A stretch of 53,661 nt of DNA from Myxococcales bacterium (GTDB lineage: Bacteria; Myxococcota_A; Polyangia; Polyangiales; Polyangiaceae). Below the pieces are notes generated by a model, which was not told the DNA's origin, did not search any database, and was given only the letters and a program-made list of their open reading frames with translations. Location: contig JAEUKG010000192.1 in NCBI GenBank assembly GCA_016794325.1, positions 1 to 53,661 of the forward strand. Reading direction: 5' to 3'. The position numbers and the translations under genes were made by a program. This document shows positions 1 through 7,843 of the stretch, piece after piece. Each line of letters begins with the position of its first letter. The first letter of the stretch is position 1.

Positions 1-1
1 G

Positions 2-1039
2 GGGCGCGCGCGCCCCGCCCGGCGGTGGGCGCGGGCGGGCGCGATCGCCGCGGGCGCGGGGGGCGGGGGGCGCGCGACCCTCACCCACGCCGAGCCCGCG
101 CGGGGCGACGCGCGGTCGGCGGCGCCCTCGCCGTCGTCTCCTGCCGCCTGCGCGACCTGCCACGCGAGCGCGGCGCGGGAGTGGGAGTCTTCGGCGCACC
201 GTCGGTCGGCGTCGGACCCCGTCTACGAGGCGGCGCTGGAGCTCGAGGAGCCGTCGTTCTGCCGCGCTTGCCACGCGCCCTCCGCAGACCCCGCGCGCCC
301 CACGCCGCCCGGGGCGCGGGAGGCGGGGATCACGTGCGTGGACTGCCACGCGAACGCGTCGACGCCCCACGCGTCGGCGCCCGCCGGGCGCGCGCGGGTC
401 CAGACGCGCGCCTGCGGATCGTGCCACGAGTTCGCGTTCCCCGACGGTCGGCCGGGCATGCAACGCACCGAGACCGAGCACCAGAAGAGCGCGTTCCGCG
501 GCGTCTCGTGCGCGAGCTGCCACATGCCGGCGCGAGGCGCAGGCCGCGTGGACCACGGCTTCGCGATCGACCGCGACATGCTCCAGTCCGCCGTCGTCGC
601 CGACGTCGAGCGCGCGAGCGCGGGGACGATCGCGCTCCGCCTCCGCCCCGGGCGCGTCGGCCACGCGATGCCCACCGGCGATCTCTTCCGGCGGGTGGTC
701 GTGACGGCGGAGCTGCGCGACGCGGCGGGCGCGGTGACCGCGCAAAGGAGGCGGGACCTCGCGCGCCACTTCACGGGCGCCTCGCGCGTCGAGCGCCGCG
801 ACGACCGCATCGGGGAGGGCCTCGAGCCCTGCTTCGAGCTGGATTTCGGGCCGACCGCGCGCGGGTCGGTCCACCTCGAGATCGCCTACGAGCGCGTCGC
901 TCACCCCGTCGGCCCCCGCCCCGAGCGCGCCGAGGTCGCGAGCCGGGTCCTGCTCCACACGCTCGACCTCGACGCAGCGGCGCCGCGCCTCGGCCCCTGC
1001 TCGCCGTCGGCCCCTCCCGGCGCGGGCGCGAGGCCGTAG
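2..1039 (+). CDS. Multiheme c-type cytochrome, five CxxCH motifs (5' end outside window)
   Basis: The frame is open from the window edge and has no ATG, GTG or TTG before an internal GTG at 338, so the true start lies upstream. Five CxxCH haem-attachment motifs are visible: CATCH, CRACH, CVDCH, CGSCH and CASCH. A GHAMPTGDLFRR segment follows them. The same arrangement (five CxxCH, then a GHxxPTG..RR block) occurs in the cytochrome at 47966-49756, so the two are distant paralogues. The residual N-terminal Ala/Gly-rich stretch could be the end of a signal peptide or lipoprotein linker. Covalent haem proteins of this type act outside the cytoplasmic membrane, in periplasmic or outer-membrane electron transfer. 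The redox partner cannot be read from this window. The gene ends about 150 bp before the SDR gene and is probably not co-transcribed with it, because operator-like sites lie between. Confidence 0.85.
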   Translation, partial: GRARPARRWARAGAIAAGAGGGGRATLTHAEPARGDARSAAPSPSSPAACATCHASAAREWESSAHRRSASDPVYEAALELEEPSFCRACHAPSADPARPTPPGAREAGITCVDCHANASTPHASAPAGRARVQTRACGSCHEFAFPDGRPGMQRTETEHQKSAFRGVSCASCHMPARGAGRVDHGFAIDRDMLQSAVVADVERASAGTIALRLRPGRVGHAMPTGDLFRRVVVTAELRDAAGAVTAQRRRDLARHFTGASRVERRDDRIGEGLEPCFELDFGPTARGSVHLEIAYERVAHPVGPRPERAEVASRVLLHTLDLDAAAPRLGPCSPSAPPGAGARP

Positions 1040-1084
1040 CGGACGCGTCCGCGCGACGGGCGCCCGGGATGGGCTCGCCCGTTT

Positions 1085-1148
1085 TGTACCGATCGATCCA
1101 GAATTGGGTTGCGCGGGGGGAGGGGCTGGTTATGTATCACTCGGTACA
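1085..1148 (+). promoter_or_regulatory. Promoter and paired TetR-type operator sites of the SDR-TetR operon
   Basis: Two related 16-bp imperfect palindromes lie in opposite orientation: TGTACCGATCGATCCA at 1085-1100 and, on the minus strand, TGTACCGAGTGATACA at 1148-1133. They agree at 13 of 16 positions. Between and overlapping them is a plausible promoter: TTGCGC (1109-1114), 16 bp, TATGTA (1131-1136). The second site would cover the -10. The neighbouring TetR gene makes these the natural autoregulatory operators. Motif and spacing are seen; binding is inferred. Confidence 0.6.
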
Positions 1149-1191
1149 CAACTGGCGCCACCGGCGGCGCCGCCACGAAGGAGCAGCACGC

Positions 1192-1941
1192 ATGGGTCGA
1201 TTCGACGGAAAGATCGTCGTCATCACGGGGGGAACTACGGGGATCGGGCTCGCGACCGCGCGCGCGTTCCTCGGGGAGGGGGCGCAGGTGGTCGTGACCG
1301 GGCGGTCGCGAGACACGGTCGACGCCGCCCAGAAGGAGCTCGGCCCGAGCGCGACCGTGCTCGTGTCCGACACGAGCCGCCTCGAGGACATCGACGCGCT
1401 CGCGGCGCACGTGGCGCGAGCGCACCGGCGGGTCGACGCCGTCTTCGTGAACGCGGGGATCGCGAAGTTCGCGCCGCTCGAGGCCTCCACGCCCGAGCTC
1501 TTCGACGCGATCTTCGACGTCAACGTCCGCGGGGCGTATTTCGCCATCCAGAAGCTCGCGCCGCTCGTCGTGGACGGCGGCAGCATCGTGCTCAACACCT
1601 CCGTGGTCGACGAGATGGGCTTCCCGGCCACCTCGATCTACGCGGCGTCGAAGGCTGCGCTCCGCTCGTTCGCGCGCACGCTCTCGGCGGAGCTCGCGGG
1701 CCGAAAGATCCGCGTGAACGCCGTCAGCCCCGGGCCGATCGTGACGCCGATCTTCGGTAAGCTCGGCCTCGACGCGGCGGCGCTGAGCGACATGGAGCGG
1801 CAAATGACCGAGTCGAACCCCATGAAGCGCTTCGGGCGCGCCGAGGAGGTCGCGCGCGCGGTCCTGTTCTTTGCCTCGGCCGAATCGTCCTACACGACCG
1901 GGGCCGAGCTCGCCGTCGATGGAGGTCTGTCCAACCTGTGA
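1192..1941 (+). CDS. Short-chain dehydrogenase/reductase (classical SDR)
   Basis: A 249-aa classical SDR. The NAD(P)-binding TGGTTGIG motif is at about residues 12-19 and NAG at 87-89. The catalytic triad is S137, Y150 and K154 (YAASK). The C-terminal SPGPIVTPIF and GAELAVDGG segments are typical of the family. I chose the ATG at 1192 because GAAGGAG (1177-1183) sits 8 bp upstream and the protein then starts right at the Rossmann fold. The substrate is unknown; SDRs paired with a TetR repressor usually handle small carbonyl or quinone-like compounds. The TetR gene follows after 13 bp, and operator-like repeats precede the gene, so an autoregulated inducible operon is likely. Confidence 0.93.
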   Translation: MGRFDGKIVVITGGTTGIGLATARAFLGEGAQVVVTGRSRDTVDAAQKELGPSATVLVSDTSRLEDIDALAAHVARAHRRVDAVFVNAGIAKFAPLEASTPELFDAIFDVNVRGAYFAIQKLAPLVVDGGSIVLNTSVVDEMGFPATSIYAASKAALRSFARTLSAELAGRKIRVNAVSPGPIVTPIFGKLGLDAAALSDMERQMTESNPMKRFGRAEEVARAVLFFASAESSYTTGAELAVDGGLSNL

Positions 1942-1954
1942 CAGAATGAGAGCC

Positions 1955-2566
1955 ATGGCGCGACCGCGCGAGTTCGACGAGGCCGAGGTGCTCGACTCCG
2001 CCCTCAAGGTCTTCTGGGCCAAGGGCTACGAAGCCACGTCCCTCGCCGACATCGAGGAGGCGACCGGCCTCGGTCGCGCCAGCCTCTACGCCGCGTTCAG
2101 CGACAAGGAGGGCCTCTTCACCAAGGTGCTCGAGCGCTTCGATCGCCGCTACGACGGGCTCGACGCGATCCTCGCGTCGGGGCCGACGGTGCGCGCCGGC
2201 TTCGAGCGCCTCTTCGACGAGTGGTTCAAGCTCAACTGCACCGGCGACGGGCCGCGCGGGTGCCTGATGCAGCTCGCGGCGCAGACGGGCGGCGGCGACC
2301 TCCCGAAGGTCAAGGCGCTCATCGGCGAGGCCACCGCGCGGACCGAGGGCTCGTTCCGGGCCGCGCTCGACCGGGCCAAGGCCTCCGGGGAGCTGCCGCC
2401 GGGCGCGAACACCAAGATGCTCGCCCGCTACGTCGCCGTCGGCATGCAGGGGCTGTCGAGCGCCGCGAGGGCGGGCCTCGGCAAGCGCGACCTCCGCCCC
2501 ATCGCCGCCCGCCTCGTCGCCTCGACGTTCGCCGACGTGGACCACGCCGCCGCCGAGGCGGAGTGA
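1955..2566 (+). CDS. TetR/AcrR-family transcriptional repressor
   Basis: About 203 aa with an N-terminal TetR helix-turn-helix (residues roughly 8-55, including TSLADIEEATGLGRASLY and the downstream FSDKEGLF). An all-helical ligand-binding domain follows, with FNxNCTGDGPRGCL-like sequence after the HTH. An alternative ATG lies three codons upstream (1946); MARPREFD at 1955 is the usual family start. It is the second gene of the operon with the SDR gene and very probably represses that operon through the sites at 1085-1148. The inducer is unknown. The gene ends 19 bp before the convergent VWA gene, and no terminator hairpin is apparent between them. Confidence 0.93.
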   Translation: MARPREFDEAEVLDSALKVFWAKGYEATSLADIEEATGLGRASLYAAFSDKEGLFTKVLERFDRRYDGLDAILASGPTVRAGFERLFDEWFKLNCTGDGPRGCLMQLAAQTGGGDLPKVKALIGEATARTEGSFRAALDRAKASGELPPGANTKMLARYVAVGMQGLSSAARAGLGKRDLRPIAARLVASTFADVDHAAAEAE

Positions 2567-2585
2567 CGCCGCGACGGGCCTCGGC

Positions 2586-3827
2586 TCAGTAGCTCGCGAC
2601 CACCATCCCGCTCGCGAGCGCGCACTTGCCGTCTTTCGGCTTGCCGACCTGCCGCACCACCTGGCGCGCCTCGGGCTCCGCGTGGCGCCCGGTGAGCTCG
2701 ATCTGGATCATGCGGACGATGGCCTGGTCGAGGCGCGTCACGTTGTAGCAAGGGATGTGGGGCTCGGCGTGCGCGTTGCCGATGCCCGAGTCGTCGGTGA
2801 GGAAGACGTAGCGGCCGCCGGTGAGCTGGGCCGCCGAGCGCATCTCGTATTCGGCGACCTCGTCGGTATCGCTAGACGCGATGGGATAGATGTGAACGCC
2901 CTTCTGCGCCGCCTTGCGCACCACGTGGGCGAAGGCCTGACCCTCGCCGGGGTGCGACGGCGCGTCGGCGACCCAGAACGCCACCTTGGCGACGTTCTTG
3001 TCCTGCCGCCACCCGAGGCCGAGGCCCACCGACAGCCCCTCCACCACCGCCTCCGGGGTGTCGCCGCCGCCGCCCGCCGACTGGGCGCGGAGGTCGGAGC
3101 GGAAGCGGGTGGTGTCGGTGGTGAAGTCGAACTTGCGGGTGAGGTACTCGTCGCCGCGGTCGCGGTAGACGACGAGGCTCCAGCGCGGCGTCACGTTGGG
3201 GAACTTGTGGCGGAGCTCACCGGCGATCGAGTCGAGCTCGCTCTGGAGGTAGCGGAGCTCGTCGCCCATGCTGCCCGTCGTGTCGAGGACGAGCTGGATG
3301 TCGAGCTCCGTCTTGGCCTCCTGGCGGCCGTTCGCCGCGGAGCGCGCCTGGGCCATCTCGTCCGCCGAGAAGAACGAGAAGTCGCGGCCGCGCTCCTGGA
3401 AGCGCGCGGCGTAGGGCTTCCAGAAGTCGAAGTTCCGGTTGTCGTCCCACACGCCGGCGGTGAGCTGGCCCGATTGCGGCAGCGCGGGCTCCGGGCGCGC
3501 GACGGGCGCGTCCTTGGCGACGGCGGTGGCGGTGCTCGGCGCCGCCGCGGCCTTCTCGGCTGACGCCGCCACCGGCGACGGCGCGGCAGGAGGCGGTCCG
3601 CTCGCCGCTGGAGCGGCCGCGCCCATCGCCCCCGGCGTCGCCGGCACGCCCGCGCTCGCCGGCGCGTCCATCGGCCCCGCGTAGGCGGGAGACGTCGGGC
3701 CGGCGTAGCCCGCCGGGGCCGACTCCGACCGCGCCCCCGAGGGCTCGGACGCCTTCGGGGCCGAGCCGCCGCAAGCCGCGAGGAGGATCGCCGTGAGACC
3801 GAGACCGAAGACGCGCGCGTGGGACAT
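2586..3827 (-). CDS. VWA-domain lipoprotein (paralogue of 6602-7699)
   Basis: 413 aa. A signal peptide ends in a lipobox (ILLAAC), followed by a Pro/Ala/Ser-rich linker of about 100 residues. A short QLTAGVWDDNRN module precedes a von Willebrand A domain with MIDAS motif DTTGSMGDEL and a later VADAPSHPGEG. The C-terminus carries a DDSGIGNAH segment and two Cys. I started at the ATG at 3827, which gives the lipoprotein signal; the open frame extends further upstream without one. It is probably surface-attached and metal-dependent, binding protein ligands. The paralogue about 4 kb away has the same domain order. Codons near 2872-2888 (ATC TAT CCC ATC GCG TCT AGC GAT) are A/T-rich against an otherwise GC3-saturated gene. 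Confidence 0.85.
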   Translation of the reverse strand: MSHARVFGLGLTAILLAACGGSAPKASEPSGARSESAPAGYAGPTSPAYAGPMDAPASAGVPATPGAMGAAAPAASGPPPAAPSPVAASAEKAAAAPSTATAVAKDAPVARPEPALPQSGQLTAGVWDDNRNFDFWKPYAARFQERGRDFSFFSADEMAQARSAANGRQEAKTELDIQLVLDTTGSMGDELRYLQSELDSIAGELRHKFPNVTPRWSLVVYRDRGDEYLTRKFDFTTDTTRFRSDLRAQSAGGGGDTPEAVVEGLSVGLGLGWRQDKNVAKVAFWVADAPSHPGEGQAFAHVVRKAAQKGVHIYPIASSDTDEVAEYEMRSAAQLTGGRYVFLTDDSGIGNAHAEPHIPCYNVTRLDQAIVRMIQIELTGRHAEPEARQVVRQVGKPKDGKCALASGMVVASY

Positions 3828-3948
3828 GGTGTTCGTGTTCCGCCTTTCGACAAGCAAGAACGCGAGCGCGCGCCCGACCTTACAGCGGCCGAAGACCACC
3901 TCTGCCCACCCATGCGGGGCGGAGGGAAACGGTGTAGGTTGCGGCGCC

Positions 3949-4377
3949 ATGAAGCTCGCCCACGTGTACGTGAACTTCCCGGGGACCGCCGACGCCGCCT
4001 TCACCTTCTACGAGAAGGTCTTCGCGACCAAGATCGCGATGAAGATGACCTTCGGCGACGCGCCGTTCGTGAAGGACGCGCCCGAGGCCGCGAAGTCCAA
4101 GCTGATGCACGTGCAGCTCCCGCTCACCGACGCGGTGCACCTGATGGGGAGCGACGTCGTCGAGGGTATGGGCCCGCCGGTGAAGTTCGGCGACAACTTC
4201 TCGGTGTCGGTCGTCGCGGGCGACAAGGCCGAGGCCGACCGCGTCTTCGGCGCGCTGTCGTCGGACGGCGGCCGGGTGACCATGGCGATCGCGAACGCCC
4301 CCTGGGGCCCGTATTTCGGCATGTGCACCGACAAGTTCGGCGTGCACTGGATGGTCAGCCTCGAGGGCCCCGCCTGA
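3949..4377 (+). CDS. VOC (glyoxalase/PhnB-like) family protein
   Basis: 142 aa. A single VOC domain of the PhnB/3-demethylubiquinone-9-type group, recognisable by the pattern AHVYVNFPGTADAAFTFYEK, then HVQLPL, then WGPYFGMCTDKFGVHWMV. Most such proteins act on or bind small molecules; no substrate can be assigned here. The ATG at 3949 starts the domain directly, though no strong Shine-Dalgarno is adjacent (a GGAGGG lies about 20 bp upstream). It is divergent from the VWA gene (121 bp between) and convergent with a second VOC gene 7 bp downstream. Confidence 0.85.
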   Translation: MKLAHVYVNFPGTADAAFTFYEKVFATKIAMKMTFGDAPFVKDAPEAAKSKLMHVQLPLTDAVHLMGSDVVEGMGPPVKFGDNFSVSVVAGDKAEADRVFGALSSDGGRVTMAIANAPWGPYFGMCTDKFGVHWMVSLEGPA

Positions 4378-4384
4378 TCTCGCG

Positions 4385-4792
4385 TCAGCGGCGCTGGGTG
4401 AGGCTGAACCAGTTGCCGGAGTCGTCGCAGAACACGGCTTCGATGCCGTAGGGGCGCTCGGTGGGCGGCGACTTGAACCTCACGCCCTTGGCCGACAGCT
4501 CCTCGTACGTCTTCTTGCAGTCCTTGGTCGAGAACGCGCCCGCCCCGAGCTGGCCCTTCTCGACCAGGGCGCGCAGGGCGCTCGCCGACTCGTCGTCCAT
4601 CATCTCGTTGCGCTTCACCGGCATGAGGATGATCTCGAGATCGGACTGGTCGGGCGGCGAGACGGTGAGCCAGCGGAAGTCGCCCATCTTCACGTCGTGG
4701 GAGACGGTGAAGCCGAGCTTCTCGGTGTAGAACGCCTTCGCGCGGTCCTGATCGAGCACGAAGATCGGGGCGTGGGACATGGTGCGGATCAT
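4385..4792 (-). CDS. VOC (glyoxalase-like) family protein downstream of AraC regulator
   Basis: 135 aa. A single VOC domain: APIFVLDQDRAKAFYTEKLG, WLTVSPPDQSDLEIILM, and C-terminal GIEAVFCDDSGNWFSLTQ. The start at 4792 (MIRTMSHAP) is chosen over 4780 because GGAGGA lies 5 bp upstream of it. The AraC-type gene lies 65 bp upstream on the same strand. AraC-VOC pairs of this sort are common, and the regulator usually controls the VOC gene. Possible roles are glyoxalase, dioxygenase or antibiotic-binding; the sequence does not choose between them. Confidence 0.87.
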   Translation of the reverse strand: MIRTMSHAPIFVLDQDRAKAFYTEKLGFTVSHDVKMGDFRWLTVSPPDQSDLEIILMPVKRNEMMDDESASALRALVEKGQLGAGAFSTKDCKKTYEELSAKGVRFKSPPTERPYGIEAVFCDDSGNWFSLTQRR

Positions 4793-4857
4793 GGGTTCCT
4801 CCAGGGACCCGGCACCGATACCACGGGGCTCCGCGCTCGACTTCTCGCCGATTGCTC

Positions 4858-5262
4858 TCAGTGAGGCGGCAGGAAGCAGAAGGGCACGTAGAGCGCCGAC
4901 AGCCGCGCGGGCACCTGGCCGAAGGCGCGGACCCGCCGCTGATGCTCGCGCGGCGCCTCGCCGAAGCGCGCGCGGAAGGCGGCGGTGAACGAGCTCGGGC
5001 TGGTGAACCCAGCCGCGAGGCAGGCCTCGGTGACCGACGCGCCGCGGGCGAGCATGTCGCGCGCGTGCTCGACCCTCGTCGCCGTCACCCAACGCCCAGG
5101 GGTGGTGCCGTAGGCCTGCTTGAAGAGCCGGAGGAAGTGCCACGTCGACATCCCAGCGCCCCGCGCGAGCGCGTCGAGATCGTGAGGCACCTCGGGGGCC
5201 TCGCGCACCCGATCGCGGGCGCGGGCCAGGCGACGGACGACGTGATCGGGGAGCGAAGACAC
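4858..5262 (-). CDS. AraC-family transcriptional regulator, DNA-binding domain only
   Basis: 134 aa consisting almost only of the two-HTH AraC/XylS domain: HFLRLFKQAYGTTPGRWV for the first HTH and ACLAAGFTSPSSFTAAFR for the second, then the usual FGEAPREHQ. There is no ligand-binding domain, so it resembles the short MarA/SoxS-like or VOC-linked regulators. The start is GTG at 5262. It lies upstream of, and on the same strand as, the VOC gene at 4385-4792, its likely target. The 215 bp between this gene and the plus-strand gene at 5478 hold no other gene that I can see. Confidence 0.88.
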   Translation of the reverse strand: MSSLPDHVVRRLARARDRVREAPEVPHDLDALARGAGMSTWHFLRLFKQAYGTTPGRWVTATRVEHARDMLARGASVTEACLAAGFTSPSSFTAAFRARFGEAPREHQRRVRAFGQVPARLSALYVPFCFLPPH

Positions 5263-5477
5263 TCCGAGGGCGTAGCACGAATCGAAGGCGGCGCGACGAG
5301 GCGCTCACGCAGGTTTGCGCACCTCGCCGCTGAGCCCGCGCCGAATCAGGCGAAGCGTCGCCGGATCCAGGTGGCAGGAGGTGCGACGAGGGCCGCAACT
5401 GCGAGAACGACGGGCGAAACGCGCGACCCGGCGCCGCGCGACGGGAGGCATGTCGCTTGCGTTGGCCCCCCGGTTGG

Positions 5478-6608
5478 ATGAACCGCCGCTGGTGTCTCGC
5501 GTTCGCGCTCGCCGGAGCTCTCGGGGGCTGCGCGCCCTTCGAGGCGGTCGACGGCGGCGGCGGGCGGCGCGCCACGGCGTCGAACGAGACCATCGAGACG
5601 CCCCCCGACACGCCGGCGCCGCGGCCCGAGTCGTGCGACGTCCAGGACACGAAGCTCCAGGCGCTCGTCACGGCGATGCGCGAGTCCCCCAACGCGCTCG
5701 TGGTCGTGAAGAACCCGAGCTGCGGCACCACGACCTACTTGGCCGGCGGCGCCACGACCGCCGACGAGGGCTCGCTCTGGCGCGTCACCGGGATCACCGA
5801 GACGTACGTGGCGGCGACGGTGCTCTCCTTGGCGGCCGAGGGCAAGCTCTCGCTCGAGGACCCGCTGTCGAAGTTCGTCCCGAACCTCCCGAAGACGGGC
5901 GGCATCACGGTGCGGATGCTCCTCAACCACACCAGCGGCATCTATTCCTACAGGGATGATCCGGCCTACAAGGCCGCGCGCGGCGTCCAGTGGTCGCCCC
6001 ACACGCTGGTGCAGCTCGCGACCGCGCACTCGCCGCGCTTCTCGCCGGGGAAGTCGTTCGGCGTCTCGGAGACGAACTACGTCCTCCTCGGCATCATCGC
6101 CGAGCAGGTCTCGGGCAAGCGCATCGGCGAGCTCGTCCGCGCCCGGGCCTTCGCTCCTGCCGGCCTCAAGGCGACCTTCTTCGACGGCGAGGAGGTGGTC
6201 GCCGGCCGGCGCGCCCGCGCGTTCGACGACGACGACGACGACGTGACGGACAAGGAGCACCCCTCCGGCGTCTGGGCGGCCGGGGCGATCGTCGCGACCG
6301 GCGCCGACATGTGCGCGTGGGCGGAGAAGCTTTGGGGCACGACCGCCGTGCTCGCCGCGCCGACCCAAGGTCAGCTCACGCTCTCGCCGGTCTCCACCGG
6401 CCGCGGCACGACTTGGGGCCTCGGGGTGGAGATCGGGAGCGACGCCGCCGGCACGTCCCTCTCGCACACGGGCGAGGGGCCGGGGGTGGCGACGAAGGTG
6501 GCGTATTGGCCCGGCCGGCGCACCGCCATCTTCGCCGCCGTCAACCAAGAGGACGTCCGCGTGGAGCCGCTGTTCGACGCCGCGCGGGCGGCGCTCTTCG
6601 CTCAGTAG
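5478..6608 (+). CDS. Beta-lactamase/serine-hydrolase-fold lipoprotein, catalytic residues lost
   Basis: 376 aa with a lipoprotein signal (MNRRW, hydrophobic stretch, LGGC). The rest aligns by eye with the class C beta-lactamase/D-aminopeptidase (Pfam Beta-lactamase) family: EGKLSLEDPLSKFVP, ITVRMLLNHTSGI, FSPGKSF, TNYVLLGIIAEQVSGK. The catalytic SxxK is replaced: where RIGSVTKTF is expected the sequence reads RVTGITETY, so Ser is Gly105 and Lys is Glu108. The YxN motif is replaced by VSE (196-198). Only the HTG-like third motif remains. It is probably a binding or scaffold pseudoenzyme. A TTG at 5457 with GGGAGG 8 bp before it is an alternative start. The 3' end overlaps the convergent VWA gene by 7 bp. 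Confidence 0.82.
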   Translation: MNRRWCLAFALAGALGGCAPFEAVDGGGGRRATASNETIETPPDTPAPRPESCDVQDTKLQALVTAMRESPNALVVVKNPSCGTTTYLAGGATTADEGSLWRVTGITETYVAATVLSLAAEGKLSLEDPLSKFVPNLPKTGGITVRMLLNHTSGIYSYRDDPAYKAARGVQWSPHTLVQLATAHSPRFSPGKSFGVSETNYVLLGIIAEQVSGKRIGELVRARAFAPAGLKATFFDGEEVVAGRRARAFDDDDDDVTDKEHPSGVWAAGAIVATGADMCAWAEKLWGTTAVLAAPTQGQLTLSPVSTGRGTTWGLGVEIGSDAAGTSLSHTGEGPGVATKVAYWPGRRTAIFAAVNQEDVRVEPLFDAARAALFAQ

Positions 6609-7699
6609 GCCTGGACCTGCCCGCCGCTGACGCTGCACTTGCCGTCGACGGGGTTGCCCACCGATCGGATCACCTCGCTCGCGGCCGGGACCGCGTACGC
6701 GCCCGAGACCTCGATCTGGAGCATGCGCAGCACCGCCTGGTCGAGCCGGGTGACCTGGTAGCAGGGGATGCGCGGCTCCTTGTGGGCGTTGCCGATGCCC
6801 GAGTCGTCGGTGAGGAAGAGGTAGCGGCCGCCGGTGATCTGGGCGGTGGAGCGCATCTGGTACTCCGCCGTCTCGTCGACACCACTAGCTCCAACGGGAT
6901 AGACGTGCACGCCCTTGCCGCGGAGGTTCCGCACCGCGGTCGCGAGCTTCGGGCCCTCGCCGGGGTGGGTGGGCGCGTCCGCGACCCAGAAGGCCACCTT
7001 CGCGATGTCGTCCTGGCGCCAGCTCAGCGTGTTCGCGGTCTCGAGCGCGTCGACCACGGCCTCCGGGAGGTCGCCGCCGCCGCCGGCTGCCTGCTTGGCC
7101 AAGGTCGCGCGGAAGGCGTCGGTGTCGGCGGTGAAGTCGTACTTCTGGGTGATGTACGAGTCTCCGCGGTCCTTGTAGACGACGAGGCCCCAGCGCGGGG
7201 TGACGCCGGGGAACTTCACCTTCACGCCTTGCGTGATGGTGTCGAGCTCCGTCTGGAGGTACTTGAGCTCGTCGCCCATGCTCCCGGTGGTGTCGAACAC
7301 GACGGCGACGTCGAGCTCCGTGTTCGCCTTCTGCTGGCCGTTGGCCTTGTCGCGGGCGGCGGTGCGCTCCTGCTCGTTGAAGAGCTGGTGATCGGACGGC
7401 CGCGTCGCCGCGAACGAGTCGGCGTACTTCTTGAAGAACTCGTAGTTGCGGTTGTCGTCCCAGACGCCGGCGGTGAGCTGGCCGCCCTGCGGGTTGCCGC
7501 CGCTCGTCGTCGAGGGGCCGCCGGTCTCGCCGGTGCCCCCGCTGGAGCTCTCCCCGCCCGCCTTGCCGTCGCCCACGCTGCCGCCGCCGCTGGGCTCGCC
7601 GGCGCTGCCCCCGGCGTACGACGAGTCGCTCATCGACGAGCCGCAGCCCGCACCCACCGCCAAGACGACCAACGCGACGACAGCTCCCAAGCGCTCCAT
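6602..7699 (-). CDS. VWA-domain lipoprotein (paralogue of 2586-3827)
   Basis: 365 aa. The signal peptide ends in VGAGC, then a Gly/Ser-rich linker, then QLTAGVWDDNRN, a VWA domain with MIDAS motif DTTGSMGDEL, VADAPTHPGEG, and a C-terminal DDSGIGNAH segment with two Cys. Domain order and these motifs match the lipoprotein at 2586-3827, so the two arose by duplication. The ATG at 7699 has GGAGGT about 8 bp upstream. Near 6885-6901 the codons (TAT CCC GTT GGA GCT AGT GGT) are unusually A/T-ending, at the same alignment position as the codon island in the paralogue. The region 7700-7843 upstream holds no gene; it contains a GGTGGC-ACAC-GCCACC hairpin (7786-7801) without a T tract. Confidence 0.86.
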   Translation of the reverse strand: MERLGAVVALVVLAVGAGCGSSMSDSSYAGGSAGEPSGGGSVGDGKAGGESSSGGTGETGGPSTTSGGNPQGGQLTAGVWDDNRNYEFFKKYADSFAATRPSDHQLFNEQERTAARDKANGQQKANTELDVAVVFDTTGSMGDELKYLQTELDTITQGVKVKFPGVTPRWGLVVYKDRGDSYITQKYDFTADTDAFRATLAKQAAGGGGDLPEAVVDALETANTLSWRQDDIAKVAFWVADAPTHPGEGPKLATAVRNLRGKGVHVYPVGASGVDETAEYQMRSTAQITGGRYLFLTDDSGIGNAHKEPRIPCYQVTRLDQAVLRMLQIEVSGAYAVPAASEVIRSVGNPVDGKCSVSGGQVQAY

Positions 7700-7843
7700 G
7701 TTCACGACCTCCGGGGGTCGGCATGAGCACCCGCCATGCCAAGGCGCCGATCGCGGGTTTTCTCGGGATTTTGCGGCCCCCGAACGGTGGCACACGCCAC
7801 CCGCGCCTGACAGCGGAGTCAGTGGCAGGGCGCCGGCGCCGCG

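Noticed and set aside
25-1191. Long N-terminal extension of the first SDR frame
   Set aside because: The extension lies over the cytochrome gene in another frame and is Arg-rich; the ribosome binding site and SDR fold place the start at 1192.
7786-7801. GGTGGC-ACAC-GCCACC hairpin as terminator of the FBPase gene
   Set aside because: No T tract follows in either direction and the stem is short; kept only as a note.
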